From Flavisolibacter nicotianae (GTDB lineage: Bacteria; Bacteroidota; Bacteroidia; Chitinophagales; Chitinophagaceae): 64,000 nt of DNA. The position numbers and the translations under genes were made by a program. This document shows positions 41,259 to 50,344 of this stretch, in pieces. The first letter of the stretch is position 1. Every line of letters starts with the position of its first letter. The stretch spans positions 93,029 through 157,028 of the forward strand of contig NZ_RBCI01000009.1 of NCBI RefSeq assembly GCF_003628535.1. The letters run 5' to 3'. The notes below the pieces were generated by a model. It had not been told where the DNA came from and made no database searches. It was given only the letters and a program-made list of their open reading frames with translations.

Positions 41259-41963
41259 ATGACAAATTACGCCGAACATTCCCCAATACTGGTTGCCATC
41301 GACTGTATCATTTTCGGATTTGATGGAAATGACATCAAACTGCTGCTTATTAAAAGAGGTTTTGCGCCGGCAAAAAACAAGTGGAGCCTGATGGGAGGCT
41401 TTTTGCTTCCCAATGAAACGCTTGACGAGGCGGCCAACCGGATCCTGAAACAGTTGACGGGCCTCGAAGGCGTCTACCTCGAACAACTAAATGCCTTCAG
41501 TGCAGTTAACCGCGACCCCGAAGAGCGAACGATTTCCGTCGCCTATTTTGCCCTAATCGATATTCATAAATACGAAAAACAAATCTCCGATCAATACCAT
41601 GCCGAGTGGTTCTTGCTTTCGCAAAAACCAAAGCTGATTTTCGACCACGATGAAATGGTCGCGCTGGCGCAAAAACAACTCCGCTACAAGGCGGCACTTC
41701 ATCCAATTCTTTTTGAACTGTTGCCCGACAAATTCACGATTCCACAACTCCAGAACCTGTACGAAGGCGTTTATGATACGGTTTTTGACAACCGGAACTT
41801 CACCCGTAAACTGTTGTCGACCGGCCTTTTTGTTAAGCAGGCGGCAAAAGACAAGTCCACATCCAAAAAGGGAGCGTTTTATTACAAGCTCGACAAACGC
41901 AAATACAAGGTAAAGCAGGCGGCTTTCCTGAATTTTGTTCCGAAGGCCGACAAATTTCTTTAA
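41259..41963 (+). CDS. Nudix-fold transcriptional regulator, AraR/NrtR type
   Basis: A 234-residue protein. Residues 1-150 are a Nudix fold (FDGNDIKLLLIKRGF, KWSLMGGFLLPNETL) and residues about 155-225 form a winged-helix domain (LPDKFTIPQLQNLYEGVYDTVFDNRNFTRKLLST). The Nudix box at 47-69 keeps its Gly, first Glu and Arg, but the three catalytic Glu positions are Ile62, Gln65 and Leu66, so it should bind a ligand without hydrolysing it. In Bacteroidota the L-arabinose regulator AraR belongs to this Nudix/NrtR family, and arabinose enzymes lie 6-10 kb to the left. It is convergent with the SusCD-GH2 locus. The link to arabinose is inference. Confidence 0.85.
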   Translation: MTNYAEHSPILVAIDCIIFGFDGNDIKLLLIKRGFAPAKNKWSLMGGFLLPNETLDEAANRILKQLTGLEGVYLEQLNAFSAVNRDPEERTISVAYFALIDIHKYEKQISDQYHAEWFLLSQKPKLIFDHDEMVALAQKQLRYKAALHPILFELLPDKFTIPQLQNLYEGVYDTVFDNRNFTRKLLSTGLFVKQAAKDKSTSKKGAFYYKLDKRKYKVKQAAFLNFVPKADKFL

Positions 41964-42324
41964 CCGTTTTCACACAAGACTAAAAGGGAAAGCCCTCGTT
42001 TTGCCTGAACGATTGCAACGGAAACCGTTGGACACGCTTTTCGTTCGGAAAAATTTAACTGTAGAATTGACATTTTTATTTGAAAGCCGTATATTTAAAC
42101 TTACAGAGACTTTTCTCATGAAGCAGTTTTCTTAAAGCAGTCAATGCCTGCTGTTTCCACAGCAGGCATTCTTTTTTCCTTTCCGTTCCGTTCTTCACAT
42201 TACGATCTATCGTTGTTACCCATTTGACAGGAAGATTCTAGGATATTTCTGCTATCACGCAGTCCCAATATCGCAATCCCCAACAGGCTACCGAAGCGAA
42301 ACGGCAGAAGCGTCTTCTCCTATC
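41964..42324. other. Convergent interval between the Nudix regulator and GH2 gene
   Basis: About 360 bases without a gene, holding the rightward terminator at 42143. Nothing else is recognisable. Confidence 0.4.
42143..42178 (+). terminator. Intrinsic terminator of the Nudix regulator transcript
   Basis: An 11-base-pair perfect stem AATGCCTGCTG / CAGCAGGCATT, followed by CTTTTTTCC. Confidence 0.85.
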
Positions 42325-44733
42325 TCAATTGGATTGAAGGGCAATTGTGGCCAGTGGCAAGCCGGCTGCCTTTGCAGTCAGGCTGATTGTGCCTTTGGAT
42401 TTCTCCGTTTTTACCACAACCAGGCACCGGCCCTGCCATGCTTTCCGTTTCGGTTGCTGGTAGCTTTCGAGGCTAACCGGATTGGCATTGCCAATACCCA
42501 CAATTTTTCCGGGCCCGCTGAGAGTAAACTGAACCAGGTTGGTTGCTTTCGGATTCCGTTTCCCTTTACTATCCAGCAATTCAACAGTTATATAGGCTAG
42601 GTCCTGGTTGTTGGCCACCAGTTTTGTGCGGTCCGCCGTCAGCTTTATTCGGTCCGGTGTTGCTGCAGTGCTCAAATCCATTGTCTTTACCTGCTGCCCA
42701 TTTCGGTAGCCGATCGCTTTCAATACGCCAGCCTTGTAAGGAACATCAAACACTGCCATGTATCTGGTTGAGCGGTCGGTCCGTTTCCGGCCTATCGACG
42801 TTCCATTTAAAAACAATTCTACCTCGTCGCAGGAAGAGTACACGTTCACCTGCAGTGGCTTGCCTTCATAACCCTTCCAGTTCCAGTCGGCTACTACATC
42901 GTCCCAATGCCATTTGCTCCAGGATTCGCGGTTTGGATTTGGCTCGAACGATGGCTGCGGCGGTTTTACGAAAAGGGAAACCTGGTTTTCTTTCCACAAG
43001 GCATCGCGGTAATAGGACTGCGCACGCTTCCAGCCGCAGATATCGATATCGCCGCAATAGGCAAGATTCCAAGGGTAAAAATTAGCGTATTGGAAATACC
43101 CCCGCCAGCCAATCGACGCTTCACCGATATAGTCAAAGGCTGTCCATACAAAATCACCAATCACGTACGGGTGATCTACGACTTCCATCCAGGCGCCAAA
43201 GGCTTCCAGCGGGTAGGATTCTGTGCCAACGATGATCCGCTGCGGTACCCGCTCATGATCCACTTCGTGCAAACTGTTGGTATTGTGATCGCCACCAAAC
43301 GCATAATTATAGCCCGCTACATCGAGGGCAGCGAAATAAGGGTCCTTATCCGGCTGAAGCCCGTTTACCGCCGACGTTACTGCCCTTGTCGGGTCCAGCT
43401 TTTTGATGTAACCGGTCAGCATTTGTGCAGTTTGCACGCCTTCCGGCCGTCCCCTTTCGGGAATTTCATTTCCAATACTCCACAGGAAAACAGACGGATG
43501 ATTGCGGTCCCGCAGCACCATGCTTTCCACGTCGCGCTGCCACCAGTCCTTGAAAAAAAGATGGTAGTCTGCAGGATTTTTTCCTTCGCTCCACATATCA
43601 AACGTTTCATCGATCACCAGCATGCCCAACCGGTCGCAGGCGTCCAGGAAGGCTGGTGATGGCGGATTGTGCGCCGAACGAATGGCATTGTAACCGGCGG
43701 CCTTGAGCAGCTCCACCCTGCGTTCTTCTGCCCTGTCGTAAGCTCTTGCGCCCAAAGGCCCGTTGTCGTGATGCACACAACCGCCTTTGATCTTCAGGGG
43801 ATGACCGTTTAGTTGAAAACCGTTTTTTGCATCGAACGAAAGGGATCGGATACCAAAGGCCGTTTCGGTGCGATCTGTTATTCCAGTTCCGGTTTGAACC
43901 TCTATAACCGCTTTGTAAAGGTTTGGCGTGTCAATCGACCAGCGTTGCGGGCGATTGACGGAAACATCCTGTACCACCTCAGTAAATTGTTTTTTGCCCA
44001 CAGAGCGTTTGGTCTCGGCCCGTGCAACTTCCGTCCCTTTTGGATCGATGATCCGCGTGACGACCGTTGCCGCGGCATCCGCCTCACCGTCATTGCGAAC
44101 GGTTGTTTTTATATTGATAGCGGCAGAATTTTCTGTTACCTGCGGCGTATTCACGAAGGTGTTCCAGTGGGCCAGGTGCACCGGGTTGGTCACAATCAGC
44201 CATACGTGCCGGTAGATTCCCGAACCACTGTACCAACGGCTGTTTTCCCCCTCGTTGCGCACTTTCACGGCCAGCACATTTTTGCCATCAACGTTCAACT
44301 GGTCAGAAATGTCGTACCAAAACGACGTATATCCATAGGGATGCGTTCCCAGGCTTTTGCCATTGATCCATACATCGGCGTTCATGTACACGCCATCAAA
44401 CTGGATGATCGTCCGCCTGCCTTTCTGCGCCGCCGGCACGCGAAATGTTTTGCGATACCATCCTGTTCCTCCCGTGGTAAATCCTCCACTCACCTGGCTG
44501 ATGGCAGCCGGACTGAAAGGCGAGGAAGTACCGGGCAGGTCTTCAATACTCCAATCGTGTGGAAGATCTATCCTGCGCCAGTTTTTGTCGACAAAAGAAG
44601 GGCTTTCGGCACCCTGTGCACCACCGCGGTAAAAGCGCCAGTCGTTGTCGAAAAGAAACGTGCCGTTTGTGTTTTGTGCAAACGTGCTGATAGGGATCTG
44701 CAGCAGGAAAACGATGAGAAATTTCTTGTTCAT
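42325..44733 (-). CDS. GH2 beta-galactosidase with DUF4982 domain
   Basis: An 802-residue secreted hydrolase (signal peptide MNKKFLIVFLLQIPISTFAQ). The N-terminal sugar-binding domain includes DDWSIEDLPG-like LPHDWSIEDLPG and GWYRKTFRVP. The TIM barrel has RSAHNPPSPAFLDACDRLGMLVIDE, the acid/base Glu in LWSIGNEIPERG and the nucleophile Glu in GTESYPLEAFG. The C-terminal part contains DUF4982 and Ig-like domains. It should release beta-galactose (or beta-glucuronate in a minority of relatives) from oligosaccharides in the periplasm. It lies downstream of susD on the same strand, with a terminator between. Confidence 0.9.
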   Translation of the reverse strand: MNKKFLIVFLLQIPISTFAQNTNGTFLFDNDWRFYRGGAQGAESPSFVDKNWRRIDLPHDWSIEDLPGTSSPFSPAAISQVSGGFTTGGTGWYRKTFRVPAAQKGRRTIIQFDGVYMNADVWINGKSLGTHPYGYTSFWYDISDQLNVDGKNVLAVKVRNEGENSRWYSGSGIYRHVWLIVTNPVHLAHWNTFVNTPQVTENSAAINIKTTVRNDGEADAAATVVTRIIDPKGTEVARAETKRSVGKKQFTEVVQDVSVNRPQRWSIDTPNLYKAVIEVQTGTGITDRTETAFGIRSLSFDAKNGFQLNGHPLKIKGGCVHHDNGPLGARAYDRAEERRVELLKAAGYNAIRSAHNPPSPAFLDACDRLGMLVIDETFDMWSEGKNPADYHLFFKDWWQRDVESMVLRDRNHPSVFLWSIGNEIPERGRPEGVQTAQMLTGYIKKLDPTRAVTSAVNGLQPDKDPYFAALDVAGYNYAFGGDHNTNSLHEVDHERVPQRIIVGTESYPLEAFGAWMEVVDHPYVIGDFVWTAFDYIGEASIGWRGYFQYANFYPWNLAYCGDIDICGWKRAQSYYRDALWKENQVSLFVKPPQPSFEPNPNRESWSKWHWDDVVADWNWKGYEGKPLQVNVYSSCDEVELFLNGTSIGRKRTDRSTRYMAVFDVPYKAGVLKAIGYRNGQQVKTMDLSTAATPDRIKLTADRTKLVANNQDLAYITVELLDSKGKRNPKATNLVQFTLSGPGKIVGIGNANPVSLESYQQPKRKAWQGRCLVVVKTEKSKGTISLTAKAAGLPLATIALQSN

Positions 44734-44851
44734 CTGATAGTGATTTTTGGCAAAACCATTACGTACCAAGCAAAAGAAAAAGCCACGAAACATTTTTATC
44801 ATACACTGCAGGTAATATCAATGGATTGTTTTGTTGTTTGGTTTACCTCAT

Positions 44852-44886
44852 AAAAAAAGTAAGCTGCTTTGCGGCAGCTTACTTTA
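44852..44886 (-). terminator. Intrinsic terminator after susD
   Basis: An 11-base-pair stem AAGTAAGCTGC / GCAGCTTACTT, followed leftwards by TTTTTTTA. It separates SusCD expression from GH2, which may need its own promoter or read-through. Confidence 0.85.
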
Positions 44887-44899
44887 TCGTTTAAAACTG

Positions 44900-46696
44900 T
44901 TAATACAACGGGTTTTGAATCAGGTTCTTGTTCCTGTTCATTTCATCCATCGTAATCGGCAGGAAATAGAACCGTGGATTCCAGGCCCTGTCCTGTGCAT
45001 TGATCACCGTGTAAACAGGTGCGGAAATGACGTTACCGGCTGCATCCACTTTGTACCGGATGCTGATACCTTGCGCATTCTGATAGGCTTGCGGCGCAAT
45101 CATCCAGCGGCGCACATCACTGAAACGCTGATCCTCAAACGCCAGTTCAATGCGGCGTTCGTTGCGGTAACGCTCAACCAGCGCAGCACCGGATTCGGTT
45201 ACAGCCGGCATGCCGGCCCGCTTCCGGATCATGTTGATGTATTTTCTTGCCTCTACTTCATCACCCAAAGCCAGGGAAGCTTCGGCATAGTTCAACAGAA
45301 TTTCTGCATAGCGGATGTAGCGCCATGGCTGCTCCTGTTTGTCATACTGTGCATTGATGGAAGGGTCGATGAACTTGCGCATGTAGTAACCGGTGTACGT
45401 ACCGTTCCAGTCTTCCAGCGGGCTGTTTCGTGTATCCAAACCGGGGATCAATGTACCGTCAGGCTTTTCATAATAACCTGTTTGCACAATGCCAACCGGG
45501 TCGCGGCCGGCGGCATCGGAAGGACGCGGCCTCCATTTGGCGCCATCGAAGTTGATAGATGCATAAAAACGCGGATCCCGGTTCTCGTAAGGCTTTGCTT
45601 TATGAGCGGGATTATTCCAGTCAAACTTGGAGCCATCCGCCATTTCGTAGGCATCCACATGCTGGCCGATCGGCGTGTTGCTACCCCAGCCATGCCAGCC
45701 GTTCGGGTTGTTGTACAGGCCCGGGTTATAGCCGTCCCAGTTTTCGTCAATTTTTGCCGTGAAATAGCGGACAAAAATGTCTTCCGTTGTTTCTTTCTGC
45801 AGGAAGATGTCACCATAGTTTTTGGTAGCTTCGGCCGCATTTGCCGGATCGGGTTTGTACAGATCATAAAGCTTCAGGTCAATCACCGCTTTTGCCGCAT
45901 CTCTTGCTGCCTGCCAGCGTGCTGTACGGTCGCCACCAACGTAACCGATCAATTCTTTGTGGGCATAGCCACCGGCCCAGGCACTGCCGGTGTTGTAAAG
46001 ATCAGAGGCTGCCAACAACAACATTCTTGACTTCAGGGCCAGGGCGGCGCCTTTGGTTGCACGGCCTTTGTTAACACCGCTTTGTGTCAGCGGCAACAGA
46101 TTTGCGGCTTCGTCAAGGTCGGAGACAATAAATTTTATACAATCATCAAACGAGTTACGGGCAACAAAATAATCCTCACCAAGGCCGAATGTTTTTTTAA
46201 TGATGGGAACGCCACCGTACATGGACACCAGGTTTGAATACAGGTAAGCCCGGAGAAAATAAGCTTCCCCTTTCAGTCGGTTTTTATCCGCATCGGCAAT
46301 GGGTGAAGCCTCAATTTTTTCGAAGAATAAGTTGGCCGCACGGACAAACTTGTACACCGCGTTCCATTGCACGCCGCGCTGGCGGTTGGCAGTCCAGAAA
46401 CCCTGGTCAAAAATGCCAATATCGGATGGCGTGAGCAGGCTTTTGGTGACGTTGCTGGTCCCAAAATCGGCATTATAACTTGTTTCATCCACCATCGAAG
46501 ACATCATGATGTTGCTGAAGCCATGCGGTATGCCGAGGTAGATGTTGTTGACAAACGTTTGCGCCAGCGCGGGGTCTTTCCACACCTGCTCGTCGGAATA
46601 CCTGTCCAGCGGCGCAATATCCAAAAAATCTTTTTTACACGAAGCAGCGCTTGACACAATCGCTGCCAAAAAAATCCAGGAAATGATACGTTTCAT
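44900..46696 (-). CDS. SusD/RagB-family glycan-binding lipoprotein
   Basis: A 598-residue outer-membrane lipoprotein with lipobox SAASCKK. The TPR-rich SusD core is visible: KGEAYFLRAYLYSNLVSMYGGVPII, a Trp/Tyr-rich glycan-contact region and the C-terminal RRIELAFEDQRFSDVRRW motif. SusD captures glycans and covers the SusC barrel. It is paired with the SusC gene immediately upstream (20-base gap). Confidence 0.95.
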   Translation of the reverse strand: MKRIISWIFLAAIVSSAASCKKDFLDIAPLDRYSDEQVWKDPALAQTFVNNIYLGIPHGFSNIMMSSMVDETSYNADFGTSNVTKSLLTPSDIGIFDQGFWTANRQRGVQWNAVYKFVRAANLFFEKIEASPIADADKNRLKGEAYFLRAYLYSNLVSMYGGVPIIKKTFGLGEDYFVARNSFDDCIKFIVSDLDEAANLLPLTQSGVNKGRATKGAALALKSRMLLLAASDLYNTGSAWAGGYAHKELIGYVGGDRTARWQAARDAAKAVIDLKLYDLYKPDPANAAEATKNYGDIFLQKETTEDIFVRYFTAKIDENWDGYNPGLYNNPNGWHGWGSNTPIGQHVDAYEMADGSKFDWNNPAHKAKPYENRDPRFYASINFDGAKWRPRPSDAAGRDPVGIVQTGYYEKPDGTLIPGLDTRNSPLEDWNGTYTGYYMRKFIDPSINAQYDKQEQPWRYIRYAEILLNYAEASLALGDEVEARKYINMIRKRAGMPAVTESGAALVERYRNERRIELAFEDQRFSDVRRWMIAPQAYQNAQGISIRYKVDAAGNVISAPVYTVINAQDRAWNPRFYFLPITMDEMNRNKNLIQNPLY

Positions 46697-46715
46697 GATT
46701 GACAAAGTTGTGTTT

Positions 46716-49700
46716 TTAGAATGTTACAGAAGCACCCAGGTTGATGGTTTTTTGCAGGGGGTAACCCTGACCGCTGCCCGTGCCCAATTCAGGATCAAAG
46801 TCCTTGAACTTGGGGCTGTACGTCAGCAGGTTGTAAGCATTTACATACACCCGGAGGCCTTGCATACCGGCCTTGCTTAACAAAGAAGCGGGCAGGTTGT
46901 AGCCAAGCTCAATGTTCTTCAGGCGGATGTAATCGGTGCTTTGCAGCCAGTTGGTATTGCCTTGTCCTACCCAGTACTCGTTTCCCCTGTTAAAGGTGCG
47001 GGGTCCCGAGGCATTGGGGTTATCTTTTGTCCAGCGGTTTTCAGCAAACGACTGCAGGAAATTTCCAATCTCGCCCGACTCGGTGCTGATGTAACGGACA
47101 GCACCTGCAGCGCCTTGGATCAGCAGCGACAGTTCAAAACCGAGGTATTGCAGGTTACCCGTAATGCCGCCGGTGAAGCGGGGAATATCGCTGCGGTAAA
47201 TGCGAATCCGGTCCCAACCGTCAATCTTGCCGTCAGGTTTCCCATCTGGACCGGAAAGATCTTCAAAGATCACGTCTCCCGGGCGGGCATTGCTCCAATG
47301 CGGGTATTTTTCAACATCGGCCTGCGTGTGAAAGATGCCGATGGCTTTGTAATAAAGGCTGCTTCCAATCGGATAGCCCGTGGTTTTTTGATTGGCAGGA
47401 ACACCATCGGCCTCGTCCCAAAAATCAATGCGGTTCTTTTGATAACCGCCATTAAAGCCAACGGTATAAGACAGCTTGCCCGCATTGTTGTTGTAGTTAA
47501 TGGAAAAGTCAAAACCGCGGTTGGATGTTTTGCCGATGTTTTCGGCCGGTGCTTCAAAGCCTGCCGTACCCGGAATGGAATTGCGGCGCTTGATCAGGAT
47601 GTCCGAACGCTTGTACACAAAATAATCGGCGGTTACGGAGAGGCGCCCCTTTAGGAGTTGTGCATCAAAGCCAACGTTGCGCTGATCGGCCGACTCCCAG
47701 GTTGCCATGGGATTGGGCACCTGCACTTCATACAAGGTTTTGTTTTCCGTGCTGCCATTGGTGATAAACGGCAGCGGTGGGTTCCAGGACTGTGCCCGCA
47801 TGCCACCTTCTGCATACGTGGTGAGATAGTTCCATTCAGGAATTTGATCATTACCTGTTCTTCCCCAGGAAGCCCGCAATTTCAGGTCGTTGATGAATGA
47901 AACATTGTTGCGGAAGAAATCTTCATTTGAAATTTTATATCCCAGCGACACCCCCGGGAAGAAGCCCCAACGGTGACTCTTCTCAAAGATGTAAGAGGCC
48001 TGGTAACGCCAAACAAATTCTGCCAGGAACTTTTCTCTGAAGTCGTAGTTCACACGACCAAAATAGTTCAGGCGTGCCTGGTGGTAAGCTGTCCCGCTGT
48101 TTGACATGAATTGGTCTTGAGCACCAAAGCTCAATTGGTCAATAACAGCTGTCTGGAAGTTACGGCGGTACGCACTGAAGTAATCACCGTTGCCAGAAAT
48201 ACGTTCCGCACCAAAAAGGATTTTTCCATTGTGGCCACCAGCAAAACGGTGCTCGTAATTCACAAGGCCGTTCAGTAAGATGTTTTGACGGTCATTCATT
48301 TCTTCTGTAAGCGCAGGGCTGGCAAAACCTTTCGATGCCGGTTTTACAACAGGGTTGCCGGCCTGGTCAACCGTGGTTCCATCCCATGAGTACAGCGTCC
48401 ATGGCGTTTGCCAGAGCTTGTGAAACTGGAAGGTCTTATCAATTGCCGCATTACCGGTCAGTGAAAGACCAGGCACCTGCGGCACCTTGATGTTGATCCG
48501 GCCGTTGGTGTTTACCACATAGCGCTTATCGTGATCATATCCAGTGGCCTTTGTGCTCACCACCACCGGGTTGTCGCCATATTCAATATCGGGACCCGGA
48601 AGACCATTGGGCCAGTAGGCGATCTCGTTGGGCTTGCCCCGCATGACCATACGGAAAATGCTTCCGGCAGAGCGGGTGGGAAAGTTGCGGTCCTCCATGC
48701 GGCCGGCAACATCGAAGCCGAAGCTAATGTTCTTGTTGATATTGCCATCAAGGTTGGTACGCAGGTCGTATTGGCCAAACTTGGTTCCGCTGTTGTAATA
48801 AAAACCCTCCTGCGAACGCTTTGTCAGTGAAACAAAATACCGCATTGCCTCCGAGCCTCCGTTGATGGAGACATTGGCCTGGTTTTGTCCCGACCAGGGG
48901 CGTAGCACCTCGCTGAACCAATCCGTGTTGGGATAGCGCCAGGGATCAACACCGGAGCGGTATTTCTGGATTTCCTCGTTAGAAAATTTCGGCGCACGGC
49001 CTGCGTAATCGTTGATTTCGTTCAGCATAATGGCATAGGTGGCGGCATCGGCCATCTTCGGGAGGCGGGTGGGACGGCTATAAGCCTGGTTGAAAGAAGC
49101 GGTAATCGTGGGTTTGCCGACCTTTCCCCGCTTGGTGGTAACAAGGATTACACCGTTGGCAGCCTGTGCTCCATAGATGGCGGCCGATGCATCTTTCAAC
49201 ACTGTTATACTTTCAATCGTGTTTGGATCGAGGCGCTCTAATGATCGGCCGGGAACACCATCTACCACCACCAGCGGGTCGTTGTTGCCAAGGGTGTTGA
49301 TGCCTCGGATGCGCAGCACTGTGCCATCATAACCCGGCTCGCCACTCGGTGTAACAGTCACCAATCCTGGCAAGCGTCCGGCAAGGCTGTTGCTCACATT
49401 GATGGTCGGCGACTTGGTGATTTCGGAACCTTTTACGGCTGTTACCGACCCGGTTAAAGTTGCTTTTCGCTGCGTTCCGTAACCAACGACAACGACCTGC
49501 TGCAATTCAGCGGACGTGGAACGCATTTCAACATTCACGCTGGAGCGGTTGTTGACTTTGATTTCCTGTGGTTCGAAGCCCACCGAGGAAACGACCAGGG
49601 TCGCATTGCCCGGCGCTGTTATGGTAAACTGTCCGCCGGCATCCGTTTGTGTGGCCGTTGCGGTTCCCTTTACCTGCACTGTGGCACCCGGGATGGCCGT

Positions 49701-49856
49701 ACCACCTTCGCCGGTAATTTTACCGCGAATGGTTTGCTGTGCAAACAGCAGCATAGAGGTGGCTGCAAAGCAAAGCAGGAACATAGCCCGCAAAGCGGTT
49801 TGCCGGTGCAGGCGCCGGAGCAAAAACTGGTTTTGTTGTGTGTGGAAATGATTCAT
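46716..49856 (-). CDS. SusC/RagA-family TonB-dependent transporter
   Basis: A 1046-residue outer-membrane transporter. After the signal sequence (FLLCFAATSMLLFAQQ) comes a carboxypeptidase-regulatory-like domain (IRGKITGEGGTAIPGATVQVKG), the SusC signature VVVVGYGTQRKATLTGSV, a plug domain, and a 22-strand barrel ending LGASVTF. With SusD it imports oligosaccharides using TonB energy. The substrate cannot be read from sequence; the neighbouring GH2 and arabinan enzymes suggest an arabinogalactan-like glycan. Confidence 0.95.
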   Translation of the reverse strand: MNHFHTQQNQFLLRRLHRQTALRAMFLLCFAATSMLLFAQQTIRGKITGEGGTAIPGATVQVKGTATATQTDAGGQFTITAPGNATLVVSSVGFEPQEIKVNNRSSVNVEMRSTSAELQQVVVVGYGTQRKATLTGSVTAVKGSEITKSPTINVSNSLAGRLPGLVTVTPSGEPGYDGTVLRIRGINTLGNNDPLVVVDGVPGRSLERLDPNTIESITVLKDASAAIYGAQAANGVILVTTKRGKVGKPTITASFNQAYSRPTRLPKMADAATYAIMLNEINDYAGRAPKFSNEEIQKYRSGVDPWRYPNTDWFSEVLRPWSGQNQANVSINGGSEAMRYFVSLTKRSQEGFYYNSGTKFGQYDLRTNLDGNINKNISFGFDVAGRMEDRNFPTRSAGSIFRMVMRGKPNEIAYWPNGLPGPDIEYGDNPVVVSTKATGYDHDKRYVVNTNGRINIKVPQVPGLSLTGNAAIDKTFQFHKLWQTPWTLYSWDGTTVDQAGNPVVKPASKGFASPALTEEMNDRQNILLNGLVNYEHRFAGGHNGKILFGAERISGNGDYFSAYRRNFQTAVIDQLSFGAQDQFMSNSGTAYHQARLNYFGRVNYDFREKFLAEFVWRYQASYIFEKSHRWGFFPGVSLGYKISNEDFFRNNVSFINDLKLRASWGRTGNDQIPEWNYLTTYAEGGMRAQSWNPPLPFITNGSTENKTLYEVQVPNPMATWESADQRNVGFDAQLLKGRLSVTADYFVYKRSDILIKRRNSIPGTAGFEAPAENIGKTSNRGFDFSINYNNNAGKLSYTVGFNGGYQKNRIDFWDEADGVPANQKTTGYPIGSSLYYKAIGIFHTQADVEKYPHWSNARPGDVIFEDLSGPDGKPDGKIDGWDRIRIYRSDIPRFTGGITGNLQYLGFELSLLIQGAAGAVRYISTESGEIGNFLQSFAENRWTKDNPNASGPRTFNRGNEYWVGQGNTNWLQSTDYIRLKNIELGYNLPASLLSKAGMQGLRVYVNAYNLLTYSPKFKDFDPELGTGSGQGYPLQKTINLGASVTF

Positions 49857-50344
49857 ATGAATAGGTGATTTTGAAGAAAGAAAATAGAGGTTGAACCGAC
49901 CGTTCCCGAAAGGAAAAACAAATCGTTAGGTCGGTGGACGTATGGACGCTTGGGTTTGGTTTTTCTGCATAACAAAGCATTGCAATCATCAATGTTTACA
50001 ACAACCACGGCCGTCTTCTTTGAATCCGAAAAGACACAGCAAACCGGCCGAGGCGAACTGCTCAGACAGCGTAACGGATAATCAACAATGTTTTAGGGGA
50101 ACAGATAAGAATCGAAATGGAATGCAATCGTTGAATGGTGTTACAGTTGTCCTTTCCATACAGCAGTTTAAAAAGTCAAACAATCAGGCAATCACCCACA
50201 ATAAACGTCGATTTTACACTTAATAAAACTAAACGCTCCAATTTAGATAACCAAAATTTTTTGTAAAAAGTTTTAAACACTGCCGGAAAAGCATTTCTTG
50301 TATTTTTAGTACATTCCCTACTTCTGCGCCACTGCAATTCAGAC
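49857..50344. other. Divergent interval between susC and the PSD1 cytochrome gene
   Basis: About 490 bases with no gene. It should hold promoters for both directions. An A/T-rich tract (TTTTGTAAAAAGTTTTAAAC, about 50257) precedes the rightward gene; no exact -7 box was found. Confidence 0.45.
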
